Below are positions 22,551-35,195 of a DNA stretch of 64,000 bases, piece by piece. Within the stretch, counting starts at the first letter, position 1, and every line of letters starts with the position of its first letter. Position numbers and translations under genes: made by a program. The notes under the pieces are model-generated. The model searched no databases and was not told the DNA's origin. It saw only the letters and a program-made list of their open reading frames with translations. This DNA is from Phytophthora hibernalis (taxonomy: Eukaryota > Oomycota > Peronosporomycetes > Peronosporales > Peronosporaceae): positions 33,826-97,825 of the forward strand of contig JAAKBF010000073.1 of NCBI GenBank assembly GCA_012656075.1, in the 5' to 3' direction.

Positions 22551-24670
22551 CTTACACATTATCAGCCAATCGGGAGCGAGAAAATGTTTCGAACATTTCC
22601 CTCGCAGTCGAATTCAATCGACAGTTGAGCGCCACAGTTGGCTGCTCATATTTTCCCAAGTATTCTGGCCTCCACATCGGCCCGCGCAGCGTGCCTCAAA
22701 AAGACTCGCCACGGCGCGAAAGCGCCTTCCAAGACTAAGACCTCGCGGTCGAAGTATAAACCGGCCAATCCTCATGACGAGGCTTCTGCTCTGGACGAAG
22801 TCGTCGCAGCAGCGCAGGCGGTTAGATCGCCACGGCGAAGTCCGTGGTTTTACTCGTTGCCGGACGACAAACCGAATCCACGGTTCGTCTATAGGGATCA
22901 CTGTCCCGGTAGTTCCACCAACGCTGAGATCAATGCTCTGGTCAATTATTCAGGCGATGAGGCTGGCCTGGATGACAATGCGTAGTCGCCCAATGGCAGT
23001 GAGCGTGGCGATGATGATGATTCCAACCCTGCTGCTGCTGGTTCTGAAGAATAGGCAGATACAGCCGCGAACGACGCTAGTGATGGCGACGTCGAGGACG
23101 CCTCGCTGCCCAAGAATGTTACCTTGTCGTAAGGTCGCGCGAGCGCGTCATTAGGGACCAGCGCGCCGCGACAAAAAATGTGTTGCTTCACAGACGCCTC
23201 TCCAAGAGGTGACCACGGCGGATAAGGACCTGTCATTGTTCTCGCCCTCGTCCAATTCTGAGGAATAGGACGGTCAGGTCCACGTGCCCGAGGAGTTGCC
23301 AATGCTCTTGACGAGGAGCAGGAGCGCCTTGCGGCTGCTCGTCTACGAGACTCCTTGCGTCCCGAGTCTCGCTAACCAAAGATTTTTAATACCGTTCGAC
23401 GAGAACACGGGGTCTCCGATGTTCTTGGAGCGACTCACGGCACCGCGTGACCTAATTGGAAGGCAAACTTCCATGGGCGCCTACAGAGAGCCTTAGTTGT
23501 GTTCCACCCGTCGTTTTGAAACAACTTGGAGGTTGCCTGATGTGTGCTGTTGGCACCACACCGAGCCCCCGCCCAAGGAGTTCACAAGCTTTCGCAAGAA
23601 GGCTGAGAACAAGGGTGGGCTTGCGCTCGTTTGGGGTTACCCCTGGGTACAACCCGAGAACACCCCGATGAGTGTTCAGGCGGAGGACCTGTTCTGGAAG
23701 TGGGCCCTCCTTCGGGGTTACAGTTTTTGAGAGGAACTCCTGGAAATGTGCGACGTCAACGGTGTTGAAGTCCGTGTAGTCCACCTTGTACACGACTATT
23801 TGTGCCTCTCCTTTCGCGACAGTAAACCAGTGCTCGCAAGTACGTGTGAAGCTACTGGGTTGACATCGTTTCTGAGCCATCAGCTGCCTGTTCTAAGACC
23901 GCACAACTTTCATTTTCCAGGCCCGCCGTCAAACGTTTGTCCTTGACTCGTTGCAACACCGTCGTCGTCGCCTCGAAATGACACGACTCCTCGCTGCATT
24001 CGGCACAACTGTCCTCAATCGAATCAGTTAGCAATCGCCAGTCAGAATAGCTTCAACGTTGTCGATCCATATTGACGCTCGTAGCGGTTGGCTCAGAAAT
24101 GGGTTGGTGCGCGAAACTGGTGGTGTATGGCCCGCCACACGTGCTCGGGCGCCACGCGATGAGGAAAGATGTGGCATTTCTTCTCTAAAGTAGTGAGGAA
24201 GAAATAGCCGATTCTTCCCCAGCGCGGGGCGCCCAGCATGCGCCACATGCATGGTCGCTGATGGTACTAGCCAGGTACAGCTACAAGGACGCGCCGCGTG
24301 AAGCGTGCAATCCGATCTATCCGTATGCGTAGCTGTAGTCGTTGGTGAAACCCGCGCTGCATGTGCAAGCAGCGTGCTGCGTTCAGCAAATGTAGCGTCG
24401 TTGAGTAGCAGCACGCTTTGAGCTTGATGTCTTTCAGAATGCAACTGCCGACAAAACCCACTGTCAGTGTGTCGTAGACGATGACTCTCATGAACATAAA
24501 TCTGACTCCGTGTACTATCTGTTTCACAGCATATTTTTGGCCAATCAAGTACAAATATTTTCTTTTGGAAATTTATGAATACAAATCTCAAGTTATTTCT
24601 AATCCGGCAGATCTTACCTCTTAAATCTTCCAGCAGTAATATATCTCTATTTGGGATGGCTGTTTTGACA
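22551..24670. other. Unidentified, partly coding-looking region
   Basis: On +, 22638-22985 reads as a basic then acidic low-complexity protein (KKTRHGAKAPSKTKTSRSKY, later SPWFYSLPDDKPNPRFVYRD). After a stop it continues in acidic Asp/Ala-rich sequence to about 23130. A second piece (about 23500-23730) reads FTSFRKKAENKGGLALVWGY and FWKWALLRGYS. Minus 24690-24028 is open for 220 codons with no recognisable domain. I cannot name a family; this may be a decayed oomycete-specific gene or repeat. Confidence 0.35.
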
Positions 24671-25162
24671 TACCGGCATTTCCTTGTCATAAGGGCCTAC
24701 CCAAATGCGTTTGTGATTAGGGTTACTGTTTTAATCCGACAAAACGAAATGTGTCGTACCTAATCGAAACTTTACTGTAGACAACAAGTCTCCCCGCCTC
24801 TGATGACAGGATGCAACGTACTGGTGTCGGTCTTCCACCACTCTAAAACAGCTCTACCAGGTCTTGCGAGACAGACGGATCAATAACCTTCTAGCGCATT
24901 GCATACTACACTTTCTTTGGCCATGTATTTCATGTGTGCTGCGACGCTAGGTGTCGCCAACCTCCTGCCATCCATTTGGATGTAGCGATTTGAAAAATGA
25001 AGCTGAGCCAATCATAACACGTCGTACTTTAAAATACATTGTACGGTACGATGGGCCCTTATGACAAAACAAACAACGCTGCTACATATTGCGTCTTGTG
25101 ATTGGTAGAAACTGCTTTGCCCTTATGACAAAGCGACCCCTTATGACAAGGAAATGTCGGTA
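24671..25162. mobile_element. MITE with ~24-bp terminal inverted repeats and TA ends
   Basis: Left end TA-CCGGCATTTCCTTGTCAT (on to 24695) is the inverse of right end 25137-25162 (...ACAAGGAAATGTCGG-TA) with one mismatch. The TA at each edge fits the TA target duplication of Tc1/mariner-type elements. The motif CCTTATGACAA also occurs inside at about 25050 and 25120 as subterminal repeats. No transposase is present, so it is non-autonomous. Confidence 0.75.
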
Positions 25163-25253
25163 ATCGCTCATGATCTAGTCTTGATCTTCAGATCTGCAAC
25201 AAGGGGTCGCAGAAGCATTCTGTCCGTCGGTGTAGTGCACTCTCATATGGTAT

Positions 25254-25805
25254 TGTCCCGAGACAGAACGGTGGCAACCGTCTTGGCTCGGAAGCAATCC
25301 GGCTGGACAGGATTGCTGCTCAACTTCGTGCTGAGCAGCAACGGGAGGATGAGTTGGCTGCCCTGTCGCAGCTACGGAGGGATGGTCGCTCGGTGACGCA
25401 ACTATAGCATTTGGCTCAGTTTGGTGGGACCCTGGGATTGGTGGAACCAGGGCCCCATATTTTGAATGGCGGCAAGCGGCGTGGAAGAGCGAGGAACGAC
25501 GGCGTTGCGGCGCTGCAAGGACGGAAGGCATGGCCGTGAAGGAGGGCAAGGACAAGGACAAGGACGACGCAGGAGGGTGTCGTGGAGGCACGACAGGATG
25601 ACAACGGATCGGTAAGTCAGGAAGTAGGAGGGACGGCCGCACGGCACGCCCCGAGTTCTAGTAGGAGCTCAGTCGTGAAAAGCCTTGGAACCAGCAAGTT
25701 AATATCTTTTGTATTGATTTGTTGTTGTTATTGATCTACTCTCCTAGAACGCACCTGCCTGCCATACGCCTCGAGGACCGTCCTAAATCAAGGCGGCTCG
25801 CGACA
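25254..25805 (+). repeat. Element A 5' LTR (552 bp)
   Basis: Near-identical to 54135-54695; six bases shorter in a gacaag repeat near 25555. Its first part keeps the C-terminal codons of a reading frame that enters the 3' LTR copy (see 53770-54288). Confidence 0.95.
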
Positions 25806-25808
25806 GCT

Positions 25809-25826
25809 TGGTGGAGAAGCAGGGTA
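25809..25826 (+). other. Candidate primer-binding site of element A
   Basis: TGGTGGAGAAGCAGGGTA follows the LTR after a GCT spacer. The leading TGG would pair with a tRNA CCA end; the tRNA is not identified. Confidence 0.5.
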
Positions 25827-26261
25827 CTGTCTTCGGCGTGCAGCAGTGTGCCCTGATGGAGCGTCTGGAGCGCGGAATTGTAACCTCTTCGATTGCAGTG
25901 CGCTTACGCTTGGCAAGGACCCCGTACGTAGTCGGCCGCGCAAGGAACCGCGTTGGAGGCCGCGTCACGCTCAAATTCGGAAAAGCACTCGTGACTAGAA
26001 GGTCATTGAGAACGGTCTGGGTGTAGCGTCGCCTGGGAACGGGCAAAGAACGGTAGAAGGCGTGCAAGGAACGGAAGCGCGATCTTCTAGTGGACTGTGA
26101 GAGGCGGGCGTCTGAGGATCAAGCAGCGCAGCCTACGGTTGGTGAAGTGAAACGTCCGGCGGACGGACTTGGAAGTGTCGACGGTTGAGCGACTAGTAGC
26201 GCGTCGAGCTACGGAAATTGGGTGCACGGAGGACCTAGGAAACGGTTAGCACAACTGGAAA

Positions 26262-28499
26262 ATGCCGCGGCAGGACGATGCGCGCGATGATGGAAATGGA
26301 GATGGCACGGAACACCTAGGTGGCGACCGTGAAGTGGATCAAGGTGACCAAGCTACTGGTGTAGTACGGTCTGAAGTGGAGCGGCTGGAGTCCGAAGAGC
26401 GTCGCCGGACCAGTCGAAGGCCAGCGATCCTAGGAGAAGGAACTCGTTCGAGATCGAGAGCGAGCAGTCGTCGCGGTAGTGTAAGTGGGCGGTCGGTTCA
26501 GGCCACCATGACGCACGGTCGCGAGACGTTGCAAGGAGAAGTGATGAGGGAACTGTGGAACCAGTATGAAGATGAGTCTAAAGCCACAGAAGGAGGCGAG
26601 CCCGCCGAGGATGCAAGCGAGCACGCCGGGGATACGGTAATAGATCGGAAGTGTCTTCCCGACCTCGGTCTCGACACCGTTCTGTGCATCATCAACACCG
26701 GGACGAGCTGAGTCAACACGGTGAACCGCGAGAAGAGACGGTGGTGGAAGGATACGCCGCTGACTATGAAGGAGGCTATGGAGGATACGGAGGAGTGCCG
26801 GCTTCGTACTACGCCCCGTATACTGGTGCGTATGTCTATCCGTATCCGGCCCCAGCTCCACCAGCACCGGTCAAGGAGGCTTCTAAACGATCTCCTAGTG
26901 GGTTTATTGCTCGGTACATCGGACCAGAAACACGTCGAGGGCGCAACCCTCGGTTGGGTGGGATTGGAATGTGAAGCGTGACCCTGTCACGATACCTGAG
27001 CCTCAGGAACGGAGCGGCGCGACGCCTCCGGTTCCGCATATGTCGTATTATCCGGGTATTGGTCCGCATTGTACGCCTGGATGGTTGCAACGCCCGTACC
27101 AAGGAGGTCCGCCTCCTCACGGAACGCCGAGACCGACTGGAACTCCTGTGGTGACGCCTCGAGGTGCTCCTCCGGCGAGAAGAAGCGTGCCATCGACTGG
27201 ACAAGCGACTACGACTAGAGGAACGGCTCCTCATCCGAGAACGAGTGCTCCGCCTGCGCCTAGGAACACACAGCCTGTACGTCAGAGTGCTTCTCCTGTG
27301 CCCCGGAACGGACCTCCACCCCGAGACCGCCCAGACAGAAGGTCCGGCGCCTATACAGACTGGATTTGGAGTAGCTGGACCGGTGGCATCCGTCCGTACT
27401 TCTGAGTCTTTTGCGATGTCAAGCCTGGTTTTGAACGCTTTGAAAGTGCTTCCGATGTTCTACTCGGACACTACCACGGTTGAGAAATCACGTGACTTTC
27501 TGGGAAGCATTCGAGTCTTACACTGAAGGACTACCAGAACGGTCAAGATTACTAGTGTCCCCTCAGAAGTTAAAGGCCAAGGAAGGTGAGCGTTGGTGGG
27601 GTAATTCGAGTATCAAGACCTTCGACACCCTGTGCACAAGGTTCCATAACCACTTTCTGAGCAGAACGGCTGATGAGCTGTGGGAGCGGTTGCATACAAC
27701 GAAGCTTGAACATGGAGAATCAGTAGAAGAATGGGGTGACCGTGTCTTCGATCTGTGTGAAGCTCTGGACTATCCAGATCCACGGAATCGTTATCAACTG
27801 TTCCGTCGCGGTTTAAGGAACAGGCGTCTACTGGCCACGCTCGACTTGAGCCCGGCTTGCGATATTCCTGCTGCGTGTGAGTGGTTGATGTTCAAGGACA
27901 TGCACCGTCCTATTGAGGAAGAGGACCAGTTTGAAGACGGAACTTCGAAGCGTGGCAAGAAGGACAAAAGCCAATCGACTGTCGAGGAACTGTCCCAGAA
28001 GATGCAGTCGTTCATGACTAGGCAGGAACAGTGGCGGGAACAAATGGAGCAGGAGCGGTGGCAACCACCACGGTCTCCTCGCAACCGTGCTCCTACCATT
28101 GCGTCCGTGCAGGACTTGCCTCCTTCACCGTCTAGTGGGAACCAAGGGAACGGATAACGGTTCCGTGGCATTAGTATGGCTTCGGACGACCGAACTCGAG
28201 AAGGAATAAGCGTGTGTGGACGTTGTGACCGGAAAGGATGCAGTCGTTTAAACTGTCCTCGGCAGAAGATCACTTGTCGGCGTTGTGGACGGCTCGGACA
28301 CATCATGTTGGAGTGCGAGGAATCGTACCGTGGTAATGGGATGCAGAATGGTGGTCAAGGTGGACGGTCGCTTACTCGAAAATGTTTCCTATGTGAAAAA
28401 CCTGGTCACATCGTTGCGAACTGTCCTGATGTTGAGACTTTGCGGACTGTGGCACGGTCTAGGGAGAACCCAACGTTGCCACCGTCTCCTCGTCAATGA
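26262..28499 (+). pseudogene. Element A gag with three zinc-knuckle-like motifs
   Basis: ATG at 26262. An Arg/Glu-rich and then Pro/Gly/Tyr-rich N part (to about 27410, four frame changes) leads to a capsid-type domain at 27480-28157 (TFWEAFESYTEGLPERSRLL, WWGNSSIKTFDTLCTRFHNHF, LGESVEEWGDRVFDLCEAL-like). A separate frame 28176-28499 holds CGRCDRKGC, CRRCGRLGHIMLEC and CFLCEKPGHIVANC; the last two are classic CX2CX4HX4C knuckles. Gag packages the RNA. Frames are broken, so it is probably inactive. Confidence 0.85.
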
Positions 28500-28612
28500 C
28501 GGAGGCAGGAGGAAGGGGAGGAAAGGGTCACTCCTTCCTCTGGTCTAGTGAATGACTCGAGTGGTGACCGTATCGTGAAGACTGGACGGACGATCATCAG
28601 GTACGAAGATGA

Positions 28613-30426
28613 ATGGGAAAGAAGGGATTTCTGCAGGTCGACTCGGATGAAAGCGTCGACTTGGAGGTGAAACGAGATGGAATAATGGAACTTGCGGAAG
28701 ATGATGAAGATGACTCGGATGACTGTCTCGCCGTGCTGGAGGACGCGGAGTTCATGGATTTGAACGGTGGGATGGAGTATGATGCCAACGAGGGCCTAGG
28801 TGAAGAACCCATCTTTTGGGAAGACCAAGAAGTGGTGGCCGAATTGAACGGTCTGGAGATCGAAGAAAACAGTTTTGAAGCCTTTGAAAACGGTTTCGAC
28901 GCTGAAGAAGACGATCTAGAAGAAGAACTGCAGGAAGCAGAGGAAGTGCATGACCCAGTTCTTGTTTACGGCACGGTAGACGATTCCAATCAGGTGGTCG
29001 TAGCTGCAGAGTCGGAAGCTCAGAAGAAGGTCGCGGTGATCGCAAGTATCCTTCGCACGGCTGAGAGAGTTTCTGAACCGGTCTGGGTAGACGACGATGG
29101 TCTAGACAATCTGGACCTCGGTGAAACCGTCTTCCTAGGTTGGGAGAAACCGGCGGAGGATCCACCCGAACCTTCGAATGGAGAATTGGTGAACTTGGCT
29201 CCGGAAATGGACAAGTCGGAGGACGTTGGAAAAGACAAAGACGGTACGGTGGCTGTGGACAAAGCCGAACAGGAAAACCCGTCGCCTCACGCCCGATTAT
29301 TCACGGATGATGAACTGAACGCATAGAAAAATTGTGTTCCGGGTCAAGAAGCAAGCGTGATTGCTAAAGAAGTAGTAGCTGTCGAAAAGGAGGAATATGA
29401 CAAGGAACTCGAGGAACGATTGTACCCGTTGGACGAAGTGGAATTGAAGCGACGTGTGAAGCAGAACGCTGAGAACCAGAAGGAACCCACTCTGGAAGAG
29501 ATGGCACGGTTCCTCGGACTGGATACGGACGTGTTAGCTCGGACAAGGGAAGCAACACCGGAGGGTACGAACACGCCCGAATATTGGCAGGATTGGTTTC
29601 TTGCCACGTTGGAAAATTCGGCAGAGGCGAAAAGGGCGAACCGTGACTTTTCGACTACTGTGCCTGAACATGTGGCTAGTACGGTCAGGAAAAGAACTGA
29701 GACCGTGACTAAGAGCGTCGAAGTGAGCGTGGTTCCTGTGGATACGGTACTTGACGAATCTGAAAGTTCGTGTAGCGACTCTAGCGTGGAAAGCGAAAGC
29801 GACTCCGAGACAGAAGCTATCAAGCCGGTGGTCGAAGACGCTGAAACGACAGTGAAGGAAAATGTCGCGTTCTCGTTGGAGGTCGAAGACATGATTGCGT
29901 CAGTGGAAATAGCGGCTATTGCAGAAGTATTCGCTCAAAGGACGGTCCGGCCAAAGGAAGCACGGACCATCGCCCGACTATCCGTGTATCGGATGCTGAA
30001 AGAAGTCAAAAGGAAATGGACACGGAGGAAAAGCTGAAGGAGGTCGCACGCGATGAGAATGAAGCGGCTATGATCCCTCCCTTGCGTGACAAAAGTCCTG
30101 AGGTGGACTGGGAACGGCTACGTTATTTTGTCGACGAGGTAGTACGTGAACGAGGTCTGCTTGGTCCGTGCTGGGACGGAGTGTTGTCCTGGGTGGAGAA
30201 CTACTTCGCCGAGAATACAGTTCGAATCTGGAGAAAGCTGTGTGACCGGACTGGACGATCGACCACGCCTGCGGCTAAACGTCGTCGACAGCGTCAGAAA
30301 AAGAAGACAGTGTGTTTTGACTGTTCGGCTCTATATCGAGACCGTGCTGAGGTATTGGGCAAGCTGGAATCCCGGTTCGAGTGTGATGAAGACGTTTACC
30401 ACTATGTGAATGTGCTGAGGCCGTAG
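28613..30426 (+). pseudogene. Element A acidic accessory reading frames between gag and protease
   Basis: Three successive frames (28613-29326, 29357-30037, 30016-30426) encode strongly acidic, Glu/Asp/Val-rich protein, ending in a basic patch (AKRRRQRQKKK) and a CFDCSALYRDRAEV motif. They lie where a polyprotein linker would be, but about 600 residues is long. No domain is recognised. The frames may originally have been one, continuous with gag-pol. Confidence 0.6.
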
Positions 30427-30462
30427 CGTCCTAAGGCAGAACCTCCCCAGAAAACCGGTCTG

Positions 30463-30965
30463 GTGGAAGTTGTCACGGTCAACCTACCTAACGGATTTGG
30501 AGTCCGTGACGATGACGGAGAAGAAGGCTTTGATGTACCTCGGATTGTAGAGGGAGGACGGCGTGTCGTGTGCTCTGTGGGGAGCTTTGAGGCACTCTCT
30601 AGCGGTTACATTGACTGTCTACCTTCACAGATGCTGGCTGGTACGGGTGTGACCTTGAGTTTGGTTGACCGTCAAGTGATGAAACGGTTAGGCCGTGCTG
30701 CTGAAGCTCTGGAACCGTACGACGGGCGGGTTCGAAGCTTGTCCGGCCATCGTCTGCGTATCCGTGGGTACCCATCCGCCTGGGGTCGGTTGAAGTTGCT
30801 TTACACGTACTAGTAGCGGACCACTTACACGTGGACGCTATACTAGGGGTAGACGCTCTGAGCGTTTTCAAGGCCGTGATCGATGTGGAAGAACGGACCT
30901 TACTATTGAAGAGAACATGGGAAGTGCTATCTCTCGGAATTACGATTGTACAGGGCGGCTATGAC
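30463..30965 (+). pseudogene. Element A retropepsin with mutated active site
   Basis: The flap and frame of a Gypsy protease are clear: SLVDRQVMKRLGRAAEALEP, LSGHRLRIRG and, after a frame change near 30800, HVDAILGVDALSVFKAVIDV. The site that should read DTG reads LAGTGVTLSLV, i.e. the catalytic Asp is Gly (GGT where GAT is expected). The enzyme cannot work. Confidence 0.8.
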
Positions 30966-31126
30966 TAACTCGATCCGTCTCCCGCCTCGTGGACAGGCAT
31001 TGGTAATAACAAGCGTGATCGGTGACATAGAAAAGGAGCTACGGTTATGGTAGAAGGGTCTCTGAGTTTACCACCTACTCTGTGTGTGGAGCGATCTCTT
31101 GAACTGTTGAGGATGGCAAGGTTATC

Positions 31127-32840
31127 GTGGAAATGTACAAGGCTTCCACTGACGAATACTGGATCCGGAAAGGAATGATCGTGGCTGCTACTTCAGTAAT
31201 CCCCGAGGAGGCGTTCGGTTTTGAACAGTCGCCTAATCCGGAAACGACCGGAAGGCCTTCTAGTGCTCCGAGTGAAGTGGGTCAAAGGGATGAGGTTGCT
31301 GCGACGCTGTCCGAGGAACGGAAGGAAGTCGAGGACGAGAAGGTAAAGGCTACTAAGCCTGATGTCCCGCCTGACAACCTGGGTAAGATGTCTGCTGACT
31401 TTTCTGAGTCCAACTGTCGATGGAGCAAAAGGAACTGTTCCAGGCCGAGTTGAACCGTTTTCGAGACATGTTTGTGGAGTCTTCTAAGGAACCTGGACGG
31501 ACGGAGTTGTTGCACTTTCAGATAGACACAGGGGACGGTTCCCCGATAAAATAACAACCGTACCGTGTCTCGCTGGCTGAAGGTGATATCATGGAGGCCG
31601 AGATTCAGCGGTACGAGGAACTGGATCTAATTCGACCATCTAACAGTCCTTGGGCGAGCCCGGTATTGATGATCCGTAAACCGGACGGTGGGATCCGTTT
31701 CTGTATCGATTACAGACGATTGAATGCCGTCACGGTTAAGGACTGTTATCCGATGCCTTTGATTGATGACATTTTAGATGTGCTAGGTGACGCCCAACTG
31801 TTCTCTACGATGGATATTGCGTCGGGCTATTGGAATGTGCCAATGCATGAAGACAGCGTGTCTAGGACGGCTTTCACGTGCAAGTACGGTCTATATGAGT
31901 GGCTAGTTATGCCCTGTGGTCTGTGCAATGCGGTACCGGCATTCGAGCGTCTCATGGAAACTGTGCTCGTGAATCTGAAATGGAGGATCTGTCTAGTCTA
32001 CTTGGATGACTGTGTGATCTTCAGCAAGGACTTCCCGTCTCATTTGGTACGGTTGCGCCAAGTGTTGACACGGTTCCAACAAGCTGGATTCAAACTCAAG
32101 ATGAAGAAGTGTCACTGGGGCGGAACCAGGTGGCTTTCTTGGGGCACATCGTGACTCCGTCCGTAATCTTGCCTAATCCCGAAAAAGTGAAGGCAGTGAT
32201 GAACTTACACAGGCCTCAAGACTTGCACGGAATACGGTCATTTTTGGGTCTTACTAGCTATTTCCGACGGTACATTCCGGGGTATGCTCTGATTTCTGCT
32301 CCACTTGAACGGTTGAAGTTGAAGGATGCACCGTTCCTCTGGAATGAGGGCTGTGAATCTGCCTTCCGATAGCTCAAGCGTGCACTAGCGAAACCTCCTA
32401 TTCTGGTACATCCTGACGCAAAGCACCGCTTCAAGCTATTCGTTGATTCGTCACGGTATGCTGTGGGAGCGTGTCTTATGCAGGAAGTGGACGGTCGTAA
32501 CCGTGTAGTTGCTTAAGCTAGCAAGTTGCTGACCGGTTCGCAGAAAAACTGGATCACGAAGCAAGATGGTATATCTGAGATTGAGTGCTGGGGCGTGGTT
32601 TGGGCCACTAGGAAGTTCAGATGCTACTTGGACAAGCGTGAGTTCGACTTGTACACGGATCACCAGGCTTTGACTTGGGTCTTCAGTCCAGGAAACCGTA
32701 CGACTAACTCGAAATTGGCACGCTGGGCTATGGAGCTTTCGAATTTGCAGTTCAAGGTGTTCCACAAGCCTGGAACGACTATGGGTCATGTGGACGGACT
32801 GTCGCGCTTACCTGCGGACCGTGTCGACGCTGTAACTCTT
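31127..32840 (+). pseudogene. Element A reverse transcriptase and RNase H
   Basis: RT motifs in order: SPWASPVLMIRKPDGGIRFC, IDYRRLNAVTVKDCYPMPLI, FSTMDIASGYWNV (Asp), YLDDCVIFS (YLDD), and LGHIVTP after a frame change near 32130. Connection FLGLTSYFRRYIPGYA follows, then RNase H with VDSSRYAVGACLMQEV and LYTDHQALTWVF. In-frame stops follow PIK (31552-31554), AFR (32370-32372) and RNRVVA (about 32515-32517). Inactive. Confidence 0.92.
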
Positions 32841-34083
32841 GCTGACTTGCTCAACCCGGTTCAGGGAAGGAGAACTCTTCCGATGAGAGACCTAATGAAT
32901 CCAGAACCGTCTGATGAAGGGCGGGTTCCAAATTCAGTTGGGGGGCAGTCTGACCAAGCCGAGGAAGGGGTTGAATTCGAATACGGTGAGGACGAGGAAA
33001 CCAGGGACAGTGAGGAACCGGGTCAGGAGACTGAACCCACTCCACTAGAGGGTGAAAAGGAACCCGGAGCGGATGGGGCTTCTCCTGGAACGGACGAGGA
33101 ACTTCCGCCACCGAACCGTCCTCGCTCTCCTATGGACGTGTTCCAACTAGAAAGAGAACAGTTCTTGCAAGAACAACGGTCATTGTCTTGGGTTGTGGCG
33201 CTGGTGGCGTTCTTACAAGACCGTGCTCAACCGGTGGATCCGTTCTTCAGAGCGAAGATTGTCAAGATGGTTCCTAAGTACGAAGTCCTGAACGAAGTGT
33301 TGATGAGGAAAGTACATTTACCTGAGGCGGTGGGACCAGCACGGACGATAACCGTCCCAGTAGTTCCGGCCGGTTACCAGGAAGTCGTACTGCACTACTG
33401 TCATTCGGACATTCTGACCGATGCAGCGGATGCCAGTAGCTGACTTGACGGGTCCGTTCTCCCTACTCGTAGTGGATGCTATTGGGCCACTGGTGACCAC
33501 GACGGCTGGCAATAAGTACATCTTGGTGTTTGTCGACTATTTCACACGATGGGCTGAGGCGTTCGCTGTCGACCGGTTAGACACGGTGACGTTCGTACAC
33601 ACCATGGTGAACGGTGTGGTGGCAAGGCACGGAGTACCTTCTCGTTTGTTGAGTGACCGTGACTCGAACTTTATTTCTGAACTCGCTAAGTCGTTTAACG
33701 AGACGCTCGGGATCAATAAATTGTACGGTGCTGCTTATCACCCTCAAACGCAAGGTCTGGTTGAGAGATTCAACGGAACGCTCATTGGAATGCTCTTGAT
33801 GTATGTGAGTGAAGCGCAGACAGACTGGGATCTCTATTCACCACGTGTGTTGTTCGCCTACCGGACCGCGTACCACGAGGCGTTGGGGGACACGCCGTTC
33901 TTCTCTTTATACGGTCGAGACCCGATTCTCCCGTTAGATGTGGCGTTCCTGAACTTGGGCGAGAAATGGAAGAGCAATGAAGTGGCTCAGTACAGACGAG
34001 AACTGTACCGTTCCATGAAGGATTCACGGATGTTGGTCGAGCATCAGTTGGTGAAAGCACAAGATCGGCATGAGCAGAGGTTG
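32841..34083 (+). pseudogene. Element A integrase, N-terminal and catalytic part, zinc domain deleted
   Basis: After an acidic linker (PEEGVEFEYGEDEE-like, 32930-33130) comes VPAGYQEVVLHYCHSDILT. In related elements this opens the HHCC zinc domain, but here near 33420 it runs straight into MPVADLTGPF. About 50 residues with the remaining His and Cys ligands are missing. The catalytic core is intact: LLVVDAIGPL (Asp), LLSDRDSNFI (Asp), QGLVERFNGTL (Glu). The frame is cut at 34083 by insertion of element B and resumes at 48456. Confidence 0.9.
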
Positions 34084-35195
34084 TGTGGCGAAGCGCCTAA
34101 TAAGATTGGCAAACCGGCTACGAGAAAGACGGGTCAAAGATGAGAAAAGCACGATCCCCGATCCCACCAGAGAAGCGTGGGTGTCTCACGGGGACTATAC
34201 GTCCACGTCATGGGTTGATGTCGAAGGGGCGAGATCAAGTGAGATAAAGAAGATGGTACCGCAGATGAGTCCAGATCGACCTCGATCGGTGCGTCGGAAT
34301 CTCCCGATTGACGATCGTGGCTCGATCGCTGAGTCAGCTGATCGTACCTCGATCGCCCCTCGATCGTAACACTTCGATCGCTCTTCGATCGTAACACCCC
34401 GATCGCTCTTCGATCGAGGGTCCGCCGATCGACCAGCTGTCTTTCAAGATCGGGCGAAGACGACATCGACGAGTGTACGAAGGCACCGGGAAGGATGGGT
34501 AAGAGCGGCGGCAGATGACACGCAAGGCATCTAGTGGTTGTTTAGTGGAGTTCAGACTAAGTGTTTGGCTGAGATAGACATAACCATAAATCAGACTCGA
34601 ATTTGCACTGAACATCGCAAGTGCCTTCCAGACAGGAAGAACATTGGCTCCATAAGGTGTTTGCATACTAGCGTTAGTAGATCTAGTGTTGTAGCGCAAG
34701 GATCGGATAACATATTGGCCGACCTTCCTACGCCTAAGTCTCTATCGTTCTAGTGCATACCTCGATCGACTGGATTACTGCTTGGCCGTCGATCGTCTTC
34801 AAACTCTCGTCAACTCAAGTCCCGCTATTGGAAGCGACAAGCACCCAAAGGAAAGGAAAAGGGAAGGAAAACAACGCCCCACAAGGCATCCCCAGGCTTC
34901 GGATCAAGTCCAAGCCCTCGATCAACACCCGATCGAGCCATATACTCGGCTGTAGCGTGAAGACTTCCGCGCTACTCCACCCCGTCCCCGCGTCCCGCCA
35001 GGACGTTCAAGACTTCTTGTCACTGCACTCTTCGGAGTCCCGAGAGAGCAAATCCAACCCACCAACGGGTACACAAGGTGAGACCAAGTTCAGCAGATCA
35101 CGGATCATCGGGGACCCTCCGTTAGTTGGTGTCTGGGCGCAGTGGGAAGTCGGATCTGGCCTTAACAAGTTTTTGGCTGATCCCGCTACACCACA
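34084..35195 (+). repeat. Element B 5' LTR (1112 bp)
   Basis: It contains ten GATCG motifs within about 125 bp (34312-34436), mostly as tCGATCG, and further copies around them. Near-identical to 47343-48455. Confidence 0.95.

Noticed and set aside
25175..25647. Overlapping minus and plus frames repeated at 54283-54701
   Set aside because: They lie in the two LTRs of element A, so their duplication reflects the repeat, not a gene family.
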